From Candidatus Delongbacteria bacterium (GTDB lineage Bacteria > Delongbacteria > UBA4055), in the NCBI GenBank assembly GCA_016938535.1, contig JAFGUL010000149.1, positions 1 to 7,192 on the forward strand: a stretch of DNA of 7,192 bases, in the 5' to 3' direction. Below, one piece after another: positions 1 to 6,966 of this stretch. The position numbers and the translations under genes were made by a program. The stretch's first letter is position 1. Each line of letters starts with the position of its first letter. Below the pieces are notes generated by a model, which was given only the letters and a program-made list of their open reading frames with translations, was not told the DNA's origin and searched no databases.

Positions 1-1
1 A

Positions 2-370
2 ACAGGTGGTGGTGGTGTACTATTAGGTTATGAAGATTACACCGGAATAAACGGATTACCAGTTCAGCTATCTACACCTTCTTCAATTGAAGGAAACAAT
101 GTTCCTGCTGAAACAAAACTTCACCAGAACTATCCTAACCCGTTCAACCCGAACACTACAATCAAGTTTGACCTTGCTTCTAACAGCAATGTAAGACTTA
201 GTGTTTACAACTATAACGGACAGATGGTACAGTCACTTGTTGACGGTCAGATGAACGCTGGCGTTCACACTGTTAACTTTGACGCTTCAAACCTTTGCGC
301 AGGTGTTTACTTCTACGCTTTAGAAGCTAACAACAGCGTATTTACAAACAAAATGATCCTTGTTAAATAA
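2..370 (+). CDS. 3' end of a secreted protein with a T9SS type A C-terminal sorting domain (partial)
   Basis: Only the last 122 residues are in the window; the 5' part lies to the left. Reading from base 2, the frame is open to TAA at 368-370. After a Gly-rich stretch and a linker (residues 1-38), residues 40-56 carry the sorting-tail signature LHQNYPNPFNPNTTIKF, followed by a beta-rich Ig-like fold with NLCAGVYFYAL near residues 97-107 and the basic end KMILVK. This is the Por-secretion/T9SS type A tail, which in this phylum directs proteins across the outer membrane and is usually removed or linked to the surface. The passenger function cannot be told. The usual NLSSGVYFY motif has Cys99 here. 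Codon choice (many AAC, CTT, GTT, GCT) differs from the neighbours and would fit high expression. The family call is firm; cargo identity is unknown. Confidence 0.9.
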   Translation, partial: TGGGGVLLGYEDYTGINGLPVQLSTPSSIEGNNVPAETKLHQNYPNPFNPNTTIKFDLASNSNVRLSVYNYNGQMVQSLVDGQMNAGVHTVNFDASNLCAGVYFYALEANNSVFTNKMILVK

Positions 371-425
371 GGTTCAATAAATAGAGAAAATGGAATAAGT
401 AACATTTCGCAAAATTGCTTATTAC

Positions 426-453
426 AAAAGAGCCGGATAAAACCGGCTCTTTT
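426..453. terminator. Bidirectional intrinsic terminator between converging genes
   Basis: An 11-bp perfect stem (426-436 AAAAGAGCCGG with 443-453 CCGGCTCTTTT) closes a 6-base loop. On the plus strand it runs into a T-rich tail to 458, ending the T9SS-cargo gene 56 bases after its stop. On the minus strand the stem begins at the last base of the SurA-like gene's stop codon (453-455), so it can end that transcript too, with the A-run of the plus-strand stem serving as the U-tract. Confidence 0.9.
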
Positions 454-1463
454 TATTTCCTGATGTCTTTCGATCTGAAAAATGAACTCTCAAGATTTGA
501 ATGCATTATAGTCGTATTGTAATAATTAAAAAGCTCGTTTTGCCATCTTTTCATTTTGTCGGGATTGTTGAAAAAACTGTCAGTAAAATAGTCCAGATAA
601 TCAAGTATCATGCCCTCTTTGACTATTTTGATTACTTCGGGTTTCTTAGTATATCCGAGATCATTTGCGGCTGTTAATAGTAAGTCATTCTGATAAGTTA
701 TGAAAATGAAATTATAAACATCTGATTCTTTAATTGCAGGGTAAGTGTTTTTGTTGATCTTACTAAAGTAGTTCAAGGTTTCTTCTACGGTTACATTATC
801 ATTGTTATAATTTGCGAGTGATTTTGATCCTTCGAATCTGCCGAATCCTTCTTTTACAGGTATGTCTTCTTTAAGTAAAAGGTTGAACTTATCTGTGAAT
901 TCAGCTATTTCAGGATTATCAATTTGAACTGCGTATTTATCGTATAGGAAGTTTATGAAGTTGTTATAGATGCTATCGTATTTGTGTTTGTATTTTTTTG
1001 TAAGCTCGTTAATGATTTTCTGTTTTTCGCGTTCGAAGCTTCCGACCTGAGCTCCCTGGAGCTTTAAGTTGTTGTAGTAATCCATAATTTCATAATCGCT
1101 AAACACTTTTCGTCTTACGCTGTCCGGGAAAAGGTAATGTTTATAAGCTACACCTCCGAGCTTTCTTTTGTAAGATTCTTTCATAACTTTCATTGTGTCA
1201 AGTCTTAGACTGTCTGCGAGTTTTTCTACAAGTTTATATTTTATCATATCTTTGAGTATTTTCCTGCGTTCGTCAAAAGAGCTATCTACGGCAGTTGCTG
1301 AATCTTCGAAAGCATAATAAAGCGCGAAATCCTCAAACTCCTTAAGCGTTATCTGTCCCCCACGCCAGGTTGCTACGATCTCGTCATCTGATGAAGCGGA
1401 AGCAGTTTTATTGCAGGAAAGTATCATTATCAGTATTATGGTTGAGAAAAGCAGTTTCTTCAT
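453..1463 (-). CDS. SurA-like periplasmic lipoprotein lacking a recognisable parvulin domain
   Basis: 336 residues, ATG start with GGAGG (1468-1472) just upstream. Residues 1-16 are a hydrophobic signal peptide ending in the lipobox I-L-S-C, so Cys17 should be lipidated and the protein anchored to a membrane on the periplasmic side. Residues 29-110 resemble the SurA/PpiC N-terminal chaperone helices: VATWRGGQITLKEF, then a helix with ILKDMIKYKLVEKLADSL. Residues 141-180 (GSFEREKQKI..YDKYAVQID) look like the helix that normally follows a parvulin domain. Between them, at about 130-140, the expected isomerase domain of about 90 residues with its HIL motif is missing. Residues 215-293 look like a second, diverged copy of the N-terminal module. 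Likely role: a holdase chaperone for envelope proteins, inferred from family resemblance. It is transcribed alone, divergent from ftsY. Enzymatic activity is unlikely from what can be seen. Confidence 0.7.
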   Translation of the reverse strand: MKKLLFSTIILIMILSCNKTASASSDDEIVATWRGGQITLKEFEDFALYYAFEDSATAVDSSFDERRKILKDMIKYKLVEKLADSLRLDTMKVMKESYKRKLGGVAYKHYLFPDSVRRKVFSDYEIMDYYNNLKLQGAQVGSFEREKQKIINELTKKYKHKYDSIYNNFINFLYDKYAVQIDNPEIAEFTDKFNLLLKEDIPVKEGFGRFEGSKSLANYNNDNVTVEETLNYFSKINKNTYPAIKESDVYNFIFITYQNDLLLTAANDLGYTKKPEVIKIVKEGMILDYLDYFTDSFFNNPDKMKRWQNELFNYYNTTIMHSNLESSFFRSKDIRK

Positions 1464-1487
1464 GAGACCTCCGTTAATTATTTTGCT

Positions 1488-1503
1488 TAAATTTATAAAT
1501 TTA
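1488..1503. repeat. 16-bp perfect AT-only palindrome in the divergent promoter region
   Basis: TAAATTTATAAATTTA reads the same on both strands. It covers the predicted -10 box of the leftward lipoprotein promoter, so a bound dimer there would block it. Because it is purely A and T in an AT-rich spacer, chance is a fair alternative. Confidence 0.4.
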
Positions 1504-1518
1504 TTTACGCTTATTCAA
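1490..1518 (-). promoter_or_regulatory. Predicted promoter of the SurA-like lipoprotein gene
   Basis: On the minus strand: -35 TTGAAT (1513-1518), 17-base spacer (1496-1512), -10 TAAATT followed by T (1490-1495). The start of transcription should fall near 1483, leaving a leader of about 20 bases that contains the GGAGG ribosome site. A 16-bp palindrome overlaps the -10 box. The layout matches four other predicted promoters in the window. Confidence 0.55.
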
Positions 1519-1546
1519 CTATAAAATGAATTGATCGTTCCTCTTA

Positions 1547-1575
1547 TTGATATATTATGTTTTATTTTGTATATT
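1547..1575 (+). promoter_or_regulatory. Predicted ftsY promoter
   Basis: -35 TTGATA (1547-1552), 17-base spacer (1553-1569), -10 TATATT followed by T (1570-1575). Transcription would start near 1582, about 22 bases before the ATG at 1605. The upstream in-frame ATG at 1557 lies inside the spacer and would not be on the mRNA. This supports the shorter FtsY. Confidence 0.6.
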
Positions 1576-1604
1576 TCATACCTAATTTTATCAAAAAGGC
1601 GGTT

Positions 1605-2690
1605 ATGGGTTTTTTTAGAAGAAAAAGGGTCAGGGATTATCTTAATGATCCAGCTTTTGTTAAAGAGATGGAAGTTCTCTTAAGAGATAGAAAGCCAAAA
1701 AAGGTCGAGTTCACCGAAGAAGTGATCGTTGAAGCACCGGAAAAAGTGATTGATGTTCCCGCGGTTATCAAAGAAGAGATCAAGCCTAAAATTTCGATGT
1801 TCGAAAAGCTTTCTCGATCGCTTTCTAGGACGAAAAATAATATTCTCGGGAAGATCGGGTCTATTGTTTCATCTGATAAAATTGACGAGGACACGCTTGA
1901 AGAACTTGAGGAAGCTCTCTATACTTCGGATATCGGTGTTAAAACGACTGAGAAGATACTTGAAGAGGTTCGGGGCAGAATGTCGAAGGGCGAGGGTATT
2001 GAGGACATTAAAGAGCTTATAAAGGGCGTTATAATTTCAATGCTGAATAAAGACAGGCATAAGACGGAGATCGTGTCAAAACCTCATGTGATCCTGGTTG
2101 TTGGCGTGAACGGGAACGGAAAGACGACGACTATCGGAAAGCTTGCACATTATTATAAGAGTCTCGGCCTAAAAGTTCTTATCGGGGCGGCGGATACATT
2201 CAGGGCGGCGGCGATAGAGCAGCTCGAGGAATGGGCGAAAAGATCTGACTGCGATTTCGTCAAAAATCAGATGAATTCAGACCCTGCGGCGGTGGCTTAC
2301 GATTCGTATAAGGCCGGAGAGGCGAGAGGAGCTGATGTTGTTCTGATAGACACGGCAGGAAGGCTGCACAATAAGGTAAATCTGATGAACGAGCTTGAAA
2401 AGATATCGAGAGTGCTGAAAAAGCTGAATCCTGACGCGCCTCACGAAGTTCTTCTTGTTCTTGACGCGACGACCGGCCAGAATGCTTTAAGCCAGGCAAA
2501 ACAGTTCAGCAGCACTTCCGGTGTTACGGGGATCGTTCTGACAAAGCTTGACGGGACGGCAAAGGGCGGTGTAACGATAGCTATAAATCAGGAAATGGAT
2601 ATCCCGGTTAAATTTATTGGTATCGGGGAGCAGAAAGAGGATCTTATGGAGTTCGATCCGGAAAAATTTGTAAGATCAATTTTTGAATAA
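1605..2690 (+). CDS. ftsY: Signal recognition particle receptor FtsY (SRP GTPase)
   Basis: FtsY docks ribosome-SRP complexes at the inner membrane by pairing its NG domain with Ffh; both hydrolyse GTP as membrane proteins are handed to SecYEG. From the ATG at 1605 the protein has 361 residues: a basic, charged N-terminal stretch (1-60), the helical N domain (about 64-155, with DTLEELEEALYTSDIG) and the GTPase G domain. All motifs are intact: G1 GVNGNGKT 167-174, DTFRAAA 197-203, G3 DTAGR 249-253, G4 TKLD 313-316, and GIGE 339-342. The start at 1605 is preferred over the in-frame ATG at 1557. It has an AAGGCGG ribosome site at 1596-1602, begins MGFFRRKR as FtsY proteins commonly do, and lies downstream of the predicted promoter; ATG 1557 has no ribosome site. 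Single-gene unit ended by the hairpin at 2695-2717. Confidence 0.96.
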   Translation: MGFFRRKRVRDYLNDPAFVKEMEVLLRDRKPKKVEFTEEVIVEAPEKVIDVPAVIKEEIKPKISMFEKLSRSLSRTKNNILGKIGSIVSSDKIDEDTLEELEEALYTSDIGVKTTEKILEEVRGRMSKGEGIEDIKELIKGVIISMLNKDRHKTEIVSKPHVILVVGVNGNGKTTTIGKLAHYYKSLGLKVLIGAADTFRAAAIEQLEEWAKRSDCDFVKNQMNSDPAAVAYDSYKAGEARGADVVLIDTAGRLHNKVNLMNELEKISRVLKKLNPDAPHEVLLVLDATTGQNALSQAKQFSSTSGVTGIVLTKLDGTAKGGVTIAINQEMDIPVKFIGIGEQKEDLMEFDPEKFVRSIFE

Positions 2691-2694
2691 AGAA

Positions 2695-2717
2695 AAAGGG
2701 CGAAAATTTCGCCCTTT
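2695..2717. terminator. Bidirectional intrinsic terminator between ftsY and the receiver gene
   Basis: Arms AAAGGGCGA (2695-2703) and TCGCCCTTT (2709-2717) pair perfectly around AAATT. The plus strand continues into AATTTTAATTTTT; the minus strand continues into TTCTTT. It starts 4 bases after the ftsY stop and 4 bases after the stop of the converging receiver gene, so it probably serves both. Confidence 0.85.
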
Positions 2718-2721
2718 AATT

Positions 2722-3090
2722 TTAATTTTTACTGCTTAGAAGCTTTGATATCGCATCGAGATCGGTTTTAAACCTGTTAAGATCCAGAGGTTTTGAGTAA
2801 AAAGCATAAAGCATTTCTTTCAATTCTTTATTTACTATATGTTCGATCATATAGCCAGAGATCATAATTGCAATAATATCCTCTTTCTCGGATTTTATTT
2901 TCTTCAGTAAGTCCTTTCCGTTAACTCTCCCGAGATGATAGTCAACATAAACAACATCAAAATTCTTTATTCCGGCTAGAGCCGTATCAGGATTGTTGAA
3001 TATCTTGCATTTATAACCGAGATTTTCCACACTGTCCTTCATCAGTCTCAAAGCAAGTATATCGTCGTCTATCACCGCTACATTCAGCAT
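2722..3090 (-). CDS. Stand-alone response regulator receiver domain protein
   Basis: 122 residues forming a single CheY-like receiver with no output domain. The acidic pocket is VIDDD (Asp8-Asp9-Asp10), the phospho-acceptor is Asp50 in VDYHLG, Ser78 takes the usual Thr/Ser switch place, and Lys100 is in the SKP loop, with Tyr98 near the usual aromatic switch position. All residues for phosphorylation are present, so it should accept phosphate from a histidine kinase and act through protein contact, as CheY- or Spo0F-type proteins do. No kinase is in the window, so the pathway is unknown. The ATG at 3090 gives a typical receiver start (MLNVAVIDDD). A TTG at 3099 would add three residues; neither has a clear ribosome site, so translation may be weak. 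It follows lysS after 86 bases, with its own predicted promoter. Confidence 0.9.
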   Translation of the reverse strand: MLNVAVIDDDILALRLMKDSVENLGYKCKIFNNPDTALAGIKNFDVVYVDYHLGRVNGKDLLKKIKSEKEDIIAIMISGYMIEHIVNKELKEMLYAFYSKPLDLNRFKTDLDAISKLLSSKN

Positions 3091-3125
3091 TAGGCACAAC
3101 TCGTCTTAAATATTTATCTTTATGT

Positions 3126-3154
3126 AAATTAAACAAGAACAAATAAATAGTCAA
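3126..3154 (-). promoter_or_regulatory. Predicted promoter of the receiver gene
   Basis: On the minus strand: -35 TTGACT (3149-3154), 17-base spacer (3132-3148), -10 TAATTT (3126-3131). The -10 is a poor match to TATAAT but identical to the one at 7137-7142 and close to the other predicted promoters here. The TTGACTAT around the -35 is identical to the one upstream of pfp. The leader would be about 29 bases. Confidence 0.5.
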
Positions 3155-3169
3155 CTGTTTTATTGTTCT
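3136..3169. repeat. Inverted repeat centred on the -35 box of the receiver gene
   Basis: AGAACAA (3136-3142) and TTGTTCT (3163-3169) are perfect inverted arms, and the pairing can extend by four A/T pairs past one bulged base. The centre (3152-3153) falls in the -35 box at 3149-3154. It could be an operator, or a weak hairpin downstream of lysS (stop at 3177-3179); it lacks the GC-rich stem of the two clear terminators. Confidence 0.4.
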
Positions 3170-3176
3170 ATTTTCT

Positions 3177-4667
3177 CTATTTTTCCGGCTTCATCGTGGG
3201 AAACAGCAGTACATCACGGATAGATCTTTCGCCAGTCAGGAGCATAACGACCCTGTCGATTCCGAGCCCGAGTCCGCCCGTGGGCGGCATACCGGTTTCG
3301 ATCGCCTGAACGAAATTTTCATCCATCGGGCTCACCTCGTCACCTGATTCTCTGCGGAGAGACTGCTCAAAGAGCGTTTTTCTCTGAAAAACCGGATCGT
3401 TCGACTCGCTGTAAGCATTCGCGTATTCATTCCCGTTGATGAAAAGTTCGAATCTCTGAAGATAACGCTCGTCCTCATAGTCAACTTTGCACAAAGGCGT
3501 TGTCTCAAGCGGCTGATGAGTGATGAAAACAGGCTGGATCAGATTTTCCTCTACATAAAGTTCGAATATTTCATTTATTGCGAGCCCTCTTATGAATTCG
3601 CCTTTGATCTCTCCGCCTTTTTTCTTTACCATGGCATGGAGTTCTTCGTCTGAAAGGCTCTCTACATCAGTTCCGGTATATTCTTTGATCGCATCAACCA
3701 TTTTGAGCCTTCGCCACGGTCTTTTCAGGTCTATCTCGTTCCCGTCGAATTCAATTGTAGTTTTCCCGTGGATCTCTTTGCATGATCTCACTATGAGTTC
3801 CTCGGTCAGATCCATCATGTCCTGGTAATCCGCGTAAGACTGATAAAGCTCGAGCATTGTGAATTCCGGGTTGTGGGTCCTGTCCATTCCCTCGTTCCTG
3901 AAGCATTTTCCGATCTCGTAAACCCTGTCCATTCCGCCGACAATCAGTCTTTTCAGGTAAGGCTCGAGAGAAATCCTCAGGTAAAGCATCATATCGAGAG
4001 AGTTGTGATGAGTAGTGAAAGGGCTCGCATTGGCACCGCCGTAGATCGGAAGCAGAACAGGGGTTTCAACTTCTAAGTATCCCTTGTCGTCGAGTGTTCT
4101 TTTGATCGTCTTGATTATCTTGATCCTTTTCTCGAATGTTTCTTTAACGCCATGAGTTACGATCAGATCGACATGCCTGTTCCTGTACCTTTGCTCCTTA
4201 TCGGTAAAAGCATCATAAACCTCCCCGTCTTTCTCTTTGACTATAGGCAGAGGCCGTATGTTCTTGGTCAGAAGCGTCAAAGAGTCTATATATATCGTGA
4301 TTTCGCCGACCTTGGTTTTTTTGACGATGCCCTTGACCCCGATAATGTCCCCGATGTCGAGAATCTTGAACATTTCATAACTTTCGTCACCTATATTTTT
4401 CTGGGCGACATAAAGCTGAATATCTCCTTTTTTGTCATGGATCGTGCAGAATGCCGCTTTCCCCATAAGCCTGACGGACATTATTCTTCCCGCAGCGGAA
4501 ACAGGTTTGAATTCCTCGTCATTTGTATTGTACGATTCAAAATTGTTTTTGATATCGGCTGAATAGTCCGTAATCTCAAAATTGTAGGGGAACGGATTGA
4601 TTCCCATTTCCCTTAGTTTATCGATCTTTTCGATCCTTGTGTTTATCAGTTTTCCCAGATCTTCCAC
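3177..4667 (-). CDS. lysS: Lysyl-tRNA synthetase, class II
   Basis: Charges tRNA-Lys with lysine using ATP in the cytoplasm. 496 residues, normal for the bacterial class II enzyme. An N-terminal helix (1-25) precedes the OB-fold anticodon-binding domain (about 57-135). The catalytic domain starts at RYRNRHVDLI (160-169). Motif 1 surrounds GYLEVETPVL (196-205), motif 2 is FRNEGMDRTHNPEFTMLELY (256-275), and motif 3 is GLGLGIDRVVMLLTG (465-479). The ATP and lysine pocket motifs look intact; NEYANAYSESNDP (413-425) fits the active-site strand. The start codon is GTG (4665-4667) with an AGAGGA ribosome site 4 bases upstream. The gene begins 22 bases after the recA stop and is the last gene of the pfp-recA-lysS unit. 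No strong terminator follows, so some read-through into the receiver gene is possible. Confidence 0.97.
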   Translation of the reverse strand: MEDLGKLINTRIEKIDKLREMGINPFPYNFEITDYSADIKNNFESYNTNDEEFKPVSAAGRIMSVRLMGKAAFCTIHDKKGDIQLYVAQKNIGDESYEMFKILDIGDIIGVKGIVKKTKVGEITIYIDSLTLLTKNIRPLPIVKEKDGEVYDAFTDKEQRYRNRHVDLIVTHGVKETFEKRIKIIKTIKRTLDDKGYLEVETPVLLPIYGGANASPFTTHHNSLDMMLYLRISLEPYLKRLIVGGMDRVYEIGKCFRNEGMDRTHNPEFTMLELYQSYADYQDMMDLTEELIVRSCKEIHGKTTIEFDGNEIDLKRPWRRLKMVDAIKEYTGTDVESLSDEELHAMVKKKGGEIKGEFIRGLAINEIFELYVEENLIQPVFITHQPLETTPLCKVDYEDERYLQRFELFINGNEYANAYSESNDPVFQRKTLFEQSLRRESGDEVSPMDENFVQAIETGMPPTGGLGLGIDRVVMLLTGERSIRDVLLFPTMKPEK

Positions 4668-4689
4668 GATTTCCTCTAAAATTTAAGTA

Positions 4690-5685
4690 TTATATTGCGA
4701 AAATTTCTTTTATTTTATTTTCGATCTCTGTCAGGAGAGCCGGATTCTCTTCAAGATAGACCTTGACCTTGTCTTTCCCCTGTCCTATTCTTTCGTCACC
4801 GTAAGAGAACCATGATCCTGATTTCTTGACAATATCTTTCTCGACGGCTATATCGATTATCTCACCAATGCGGGATATTCCTGAACCGTAGATCATGTCG
4901 AACTCGGCTACTTTGAAAGGCGGAGCGACCTTGTTCTTGACCACTTTAACTCTCGTACGGTTGCCTGTAAAATCTTCTTTATCCTTGAGGCTGGAGATCT
5001 TTCTTACATCAAGCCTGATCGAAGAGTAGAACTTAAGCGCGTTACCGCCTGTAGTAGTTTCAGGGTTCCCGAACATTACACCGATCTTCATTCTGATCTG
5101 ATTAATGAATATTACGATACATTTTGATCTTGAAATAGCGGAAGTAAGTTTTCTGAGAGCCTGAGACATGAGTCTTGCCTGAAGTCCCATGTGGGAATCG
5201 CCCATTTCACCCTCAATTTCAGCCTTAGGGGTCAGAGCCGCAACAGAATCCACAACAATGATATCGACAGCATTTGACCTGACGAGAGTTTCTGTAATGT
5301 CCATCGCCTGCTCGCCGTAGTCGGGCTGAGACACGAGAAGGTTTTTTACATCCACTCCGATCTTTTCGGCATAACCTGTGTCCATTGCGTGCTCAGCGTC
5401 AATGAACGCTGCGATCCCGCCGGCTTTCTGTGCTTCTGCTACCGCGTGAAGCGCCAGTGTAGTCTTTCCCGAACTTTCAGGTCCGAATATCTCGATTATT
5501 CTTCCTCTCGGGAATCCTCCGATCCCCGTAGCGATGTCAAGACCGATTGAGCCGGTTGAGATTGCTTCAAGTTTGAGAATAGGCTTATCCTCTCCGAGTT
5601 TCATTATGGTACCTTTGCCGTAAGATTTCTCAATCTGTGATATTGAAAGGTCGAGCATTTTAATTTTTTCTGTATTTTCACTCAT
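4690..5685 (-). CDS. recA: Recombinase RecA
   Basis: Forms filaments on single-stranded DNA, drives strand exchange in recombinational repair, and in organisms with LexA triggers its self-cleavage. 331 residues. N-terminal polymerisation helix 9-30; Walker [10 protein letters not shown] 68-76; FIDAEHAMD with the catalytic Glu98; Walker B IIVVDS with Asp146; loop L1 around [10 protein letters not shown] 158-167; [22 protein letters not shown] 193-214 leading through loop L2; then a C-terminal domain ending at KIKEIFAI. The long acidic tail of the E. coli protein (353 residues) is absent, so the usual tail brake on DNA binding is reduced or missing. ATG start with AAGGAG (5695-5700) 9 bases upstream. 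It begins 15 bases after the pfp stop and its ribosome site abuts that stop, so translation may be coupled. No SOS-like operator is visible nearby. Confidence 0.98.
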   Translation of the reverse strand: MSENTEKIKMLDLSISQIEKSYGKGTIMKLGEDKPILKLEAISTGSIGLDIATGIGGFPRGRIIEIFGPESSGKTTLALHAVAEAQKAGGIAAFIDAEHAMDTGYAEKIGVDVKNLLVSQPDYGEQAMDITETLVRSNAVDIIVVDSVAALTPKAEIEGEMGDSHMGLQARLMSQALRKLTSAISRSKCIVIFINQIRMKIGVMFGNPETTTGGNALKFYSSIRLDVRKISSLKDKEDFTGNRTRVKVVKNKVAPPFKVAEFDMIYGSGISRIGEIIDIAVEKDIVKKSGSWFSYGDERIGQGKDKVKVYLEENPALLTEIENKIKEIFAI

Positions 5686-5700
5686 TTTATTATTCTCCTT

Positions 5701-6918
5701 TTACATTGCCAGTATGTTCTTCAGATCGTACTTTTCAGGTTCTGAAAGATATTTTTTTGCATCATCGTAGTCAGCCTCTTTAATTGAGGCCATACTGTTG
5801 AATATCAGTTTGTAGGCTTCACTTTCCGTTTCCAATAGTCTCGGTTTGATCTTACCGTCCTCACCCGCGATGTCTTTAAGGTAAAGAGGTTCAACCTTGC
5901 CGTCCGGACGGGAAACTACGATACAGCCGCTCTCGCCTCTTTCGAAAAGCTCCTGGACTCCATTACCGAGTGCAGAACAGTACCTGAGATCAAAAGCGGT
6001 AGGATCTATACACCTTATTTCATAACCTATCTCTACAGGTCGGCTTTTCACTTTGATCCTGAGTCTGTTAAGTTCAAGCTGCAGCAGAGAGTTGAAGATG
6101 TGGGCCTTACTGACCTTTCCGAGCTCGGGATGTCCGTGTTCATCGTAAGAGAAAGTTATGCCTGACTCGATTATTCTTTCGTCTGTCATGAAATGAAAAA
6201 CACCCTCGCTTATGATTATCGCGCCGTAATCTATTCCGAGAAGTATTCTTTTAACGATAGCCGATACCATCATTCTGATCATTCTTTCAAAGGTGATCTC
6301 GACATTTTTGAACATTTCAGGCACGATTATCATAGGGTAATGTGCGCTGGCCCCGATACCGAATGCGAGATGTCCGGCTTCTCTGCCCATTGAACATACA
6401 ACGAACCAGTTCCCGCTCGTTCTGCCGTCCTCATAAACAGTAGAAGCTATCTTTACACCCTCATTTTTGGCTGAATGATAACCGAAAGTTGTAAGATTGT
6501 GCGGCAGAGGAAGATCGTTGTCTATCGTTTTTGGAACATGAATGTTCTGGATCTTTATCTGATGATCCTCGAGAAATTTAGTAAGCCTGTTGGCAGATGA
6601 GGCCGTATCATCCCCTCCGATCGTTACAAGCAGCTTAACATTGTGTTCCGCGAAGAATTCCGTCGAAAATTCTGAATCCTTCGGTTTGTGCCTGCTCATT
6701 CTGAGGTATGATCCGCCTTTGTTGAAGATCCTGTCGGCCAGATCGAAATTGAACTCGATAAAGTCGGGTTCTTCAGTAAATAAAGTCTTGTAACCGTAAT
6801 TAAGTCCAAGAACTCTGAAACCCTTGTCGATGAATCTTTTTGCGATCGTAGCCACCACCGTGTTTATGCCCGGGGCCGGTCCTCCCCCGCATAAGATTGC
6901 AACTGATTCTTTTTGCAT
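5701..6918 (-). CDS. pfp: Pyrophosphate-dependent 6-phosphofructokinase
   Basis: Interconverts fructose 6-phosphate and fructose 1,6-bisphosphate, here probably with pyrophosphate instead of ATP, so the step is reversible. 405 residues of the PfkA superfamily. The donor loop GGGPAPGIN is at 11-19. GGDDT (101-105) has Asp104 where ATP enzymes have Gly. PKTIDND (129-135) has Lys130 where ATP enzymes have Gly, and Asp133 is the catalytic base. MGRE (177-180) and GYEIRCIDPTAFD (298-310) hold substrate-contact residues. The Asp104/Lys130 pair is the accepted sign of PPi use. ATG start with AGGAG (6925-6929) 6 bases upstream. It is the first gene of the operon with recA and lysS. PPi released by aminoacyl-tRNA synthesis could feed it; a functional tie to lysS is only a thought. 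Direction of use in the cell cannot be told. Confidence 0.93.
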   Translation of the reverse strand: MQKESVAILCGGGPAPGINTVVATIAKRFIDKGFRVLGLNYGYKTLFTEEPDFIEFNFDLADRIFNKGGSYLRMSRHKPKDSEFSTEFFAEHNVKLLVTIGGDDTASSANRLTKFLEDHQIKIQNIHVPKTIDNDLPLPHNLTTFGYHSAKNEGVKIASTVYEDGRTSGNWFVVCSMGREAGHLAFGIGASAHYPMIIVPEMFKNVEITFERMIRMMVSAIVKRILLGIDYGAIIISEGVFHFMTDERIIESGITFSYDEHGHPELGKVSKAHIFNSLLQLELNRLRIKVKSRPVEIGYEIRCIDPTAFDLRYCSALGNGVQELFERGESGCIVVSRPDGKVEPLYLKDIAGEDGKIKPRLLETESEAYKLIFNSMASIKEADYDDAKKYLSEPEKYDLKNILAM

Positions 6919-6966
6919 CCTGCGCTCCTATATTAAATTATATAAATGACCTACAAAATAACCGTA

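Noticed and set aside
1557..1604. N-terminal hydrophobic extension of FtsY as a membrane anchor
   Set aside because: No ribosome site for ATG 1557, and the predicted promoter overlaps it; treated as untranslated.
1637..2499. Open frames on both strands overlapping ftsY (1637-1894 minus, 1750-2022 plus, 2260-2499 minus)
   Set aside because: All overlap the FtsY coding region, which has every SRP GTPase motif; their products have no recognisable domain.
3136..3169. GAAC...GTTC arms as a LexA-type SOS box
   Set aside because: The arms are 24 bases apart, not 4, and the site is downstream of the recA operon; does not fit an SOS operator.
3592..4076. Plus-strand open frames at 3592-3828 and 3873-4076
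   Set aside because: Antisense to conserved lysS catalytic motifs, without start signals.
4152..4562. 136-codon open frame on the plus strand inside lysS
   Set aside because: Lies wholly antisense to a clear lysyl-tRNA synthetase, shows no family motif and has no ribosome site; a shadow of lysS codon structure.
6193..6793. Plus-strand open frames at 6193-6393 and 6590-6793
   Set aside because: Antisense to the pfp gene, short, no protein family signal.
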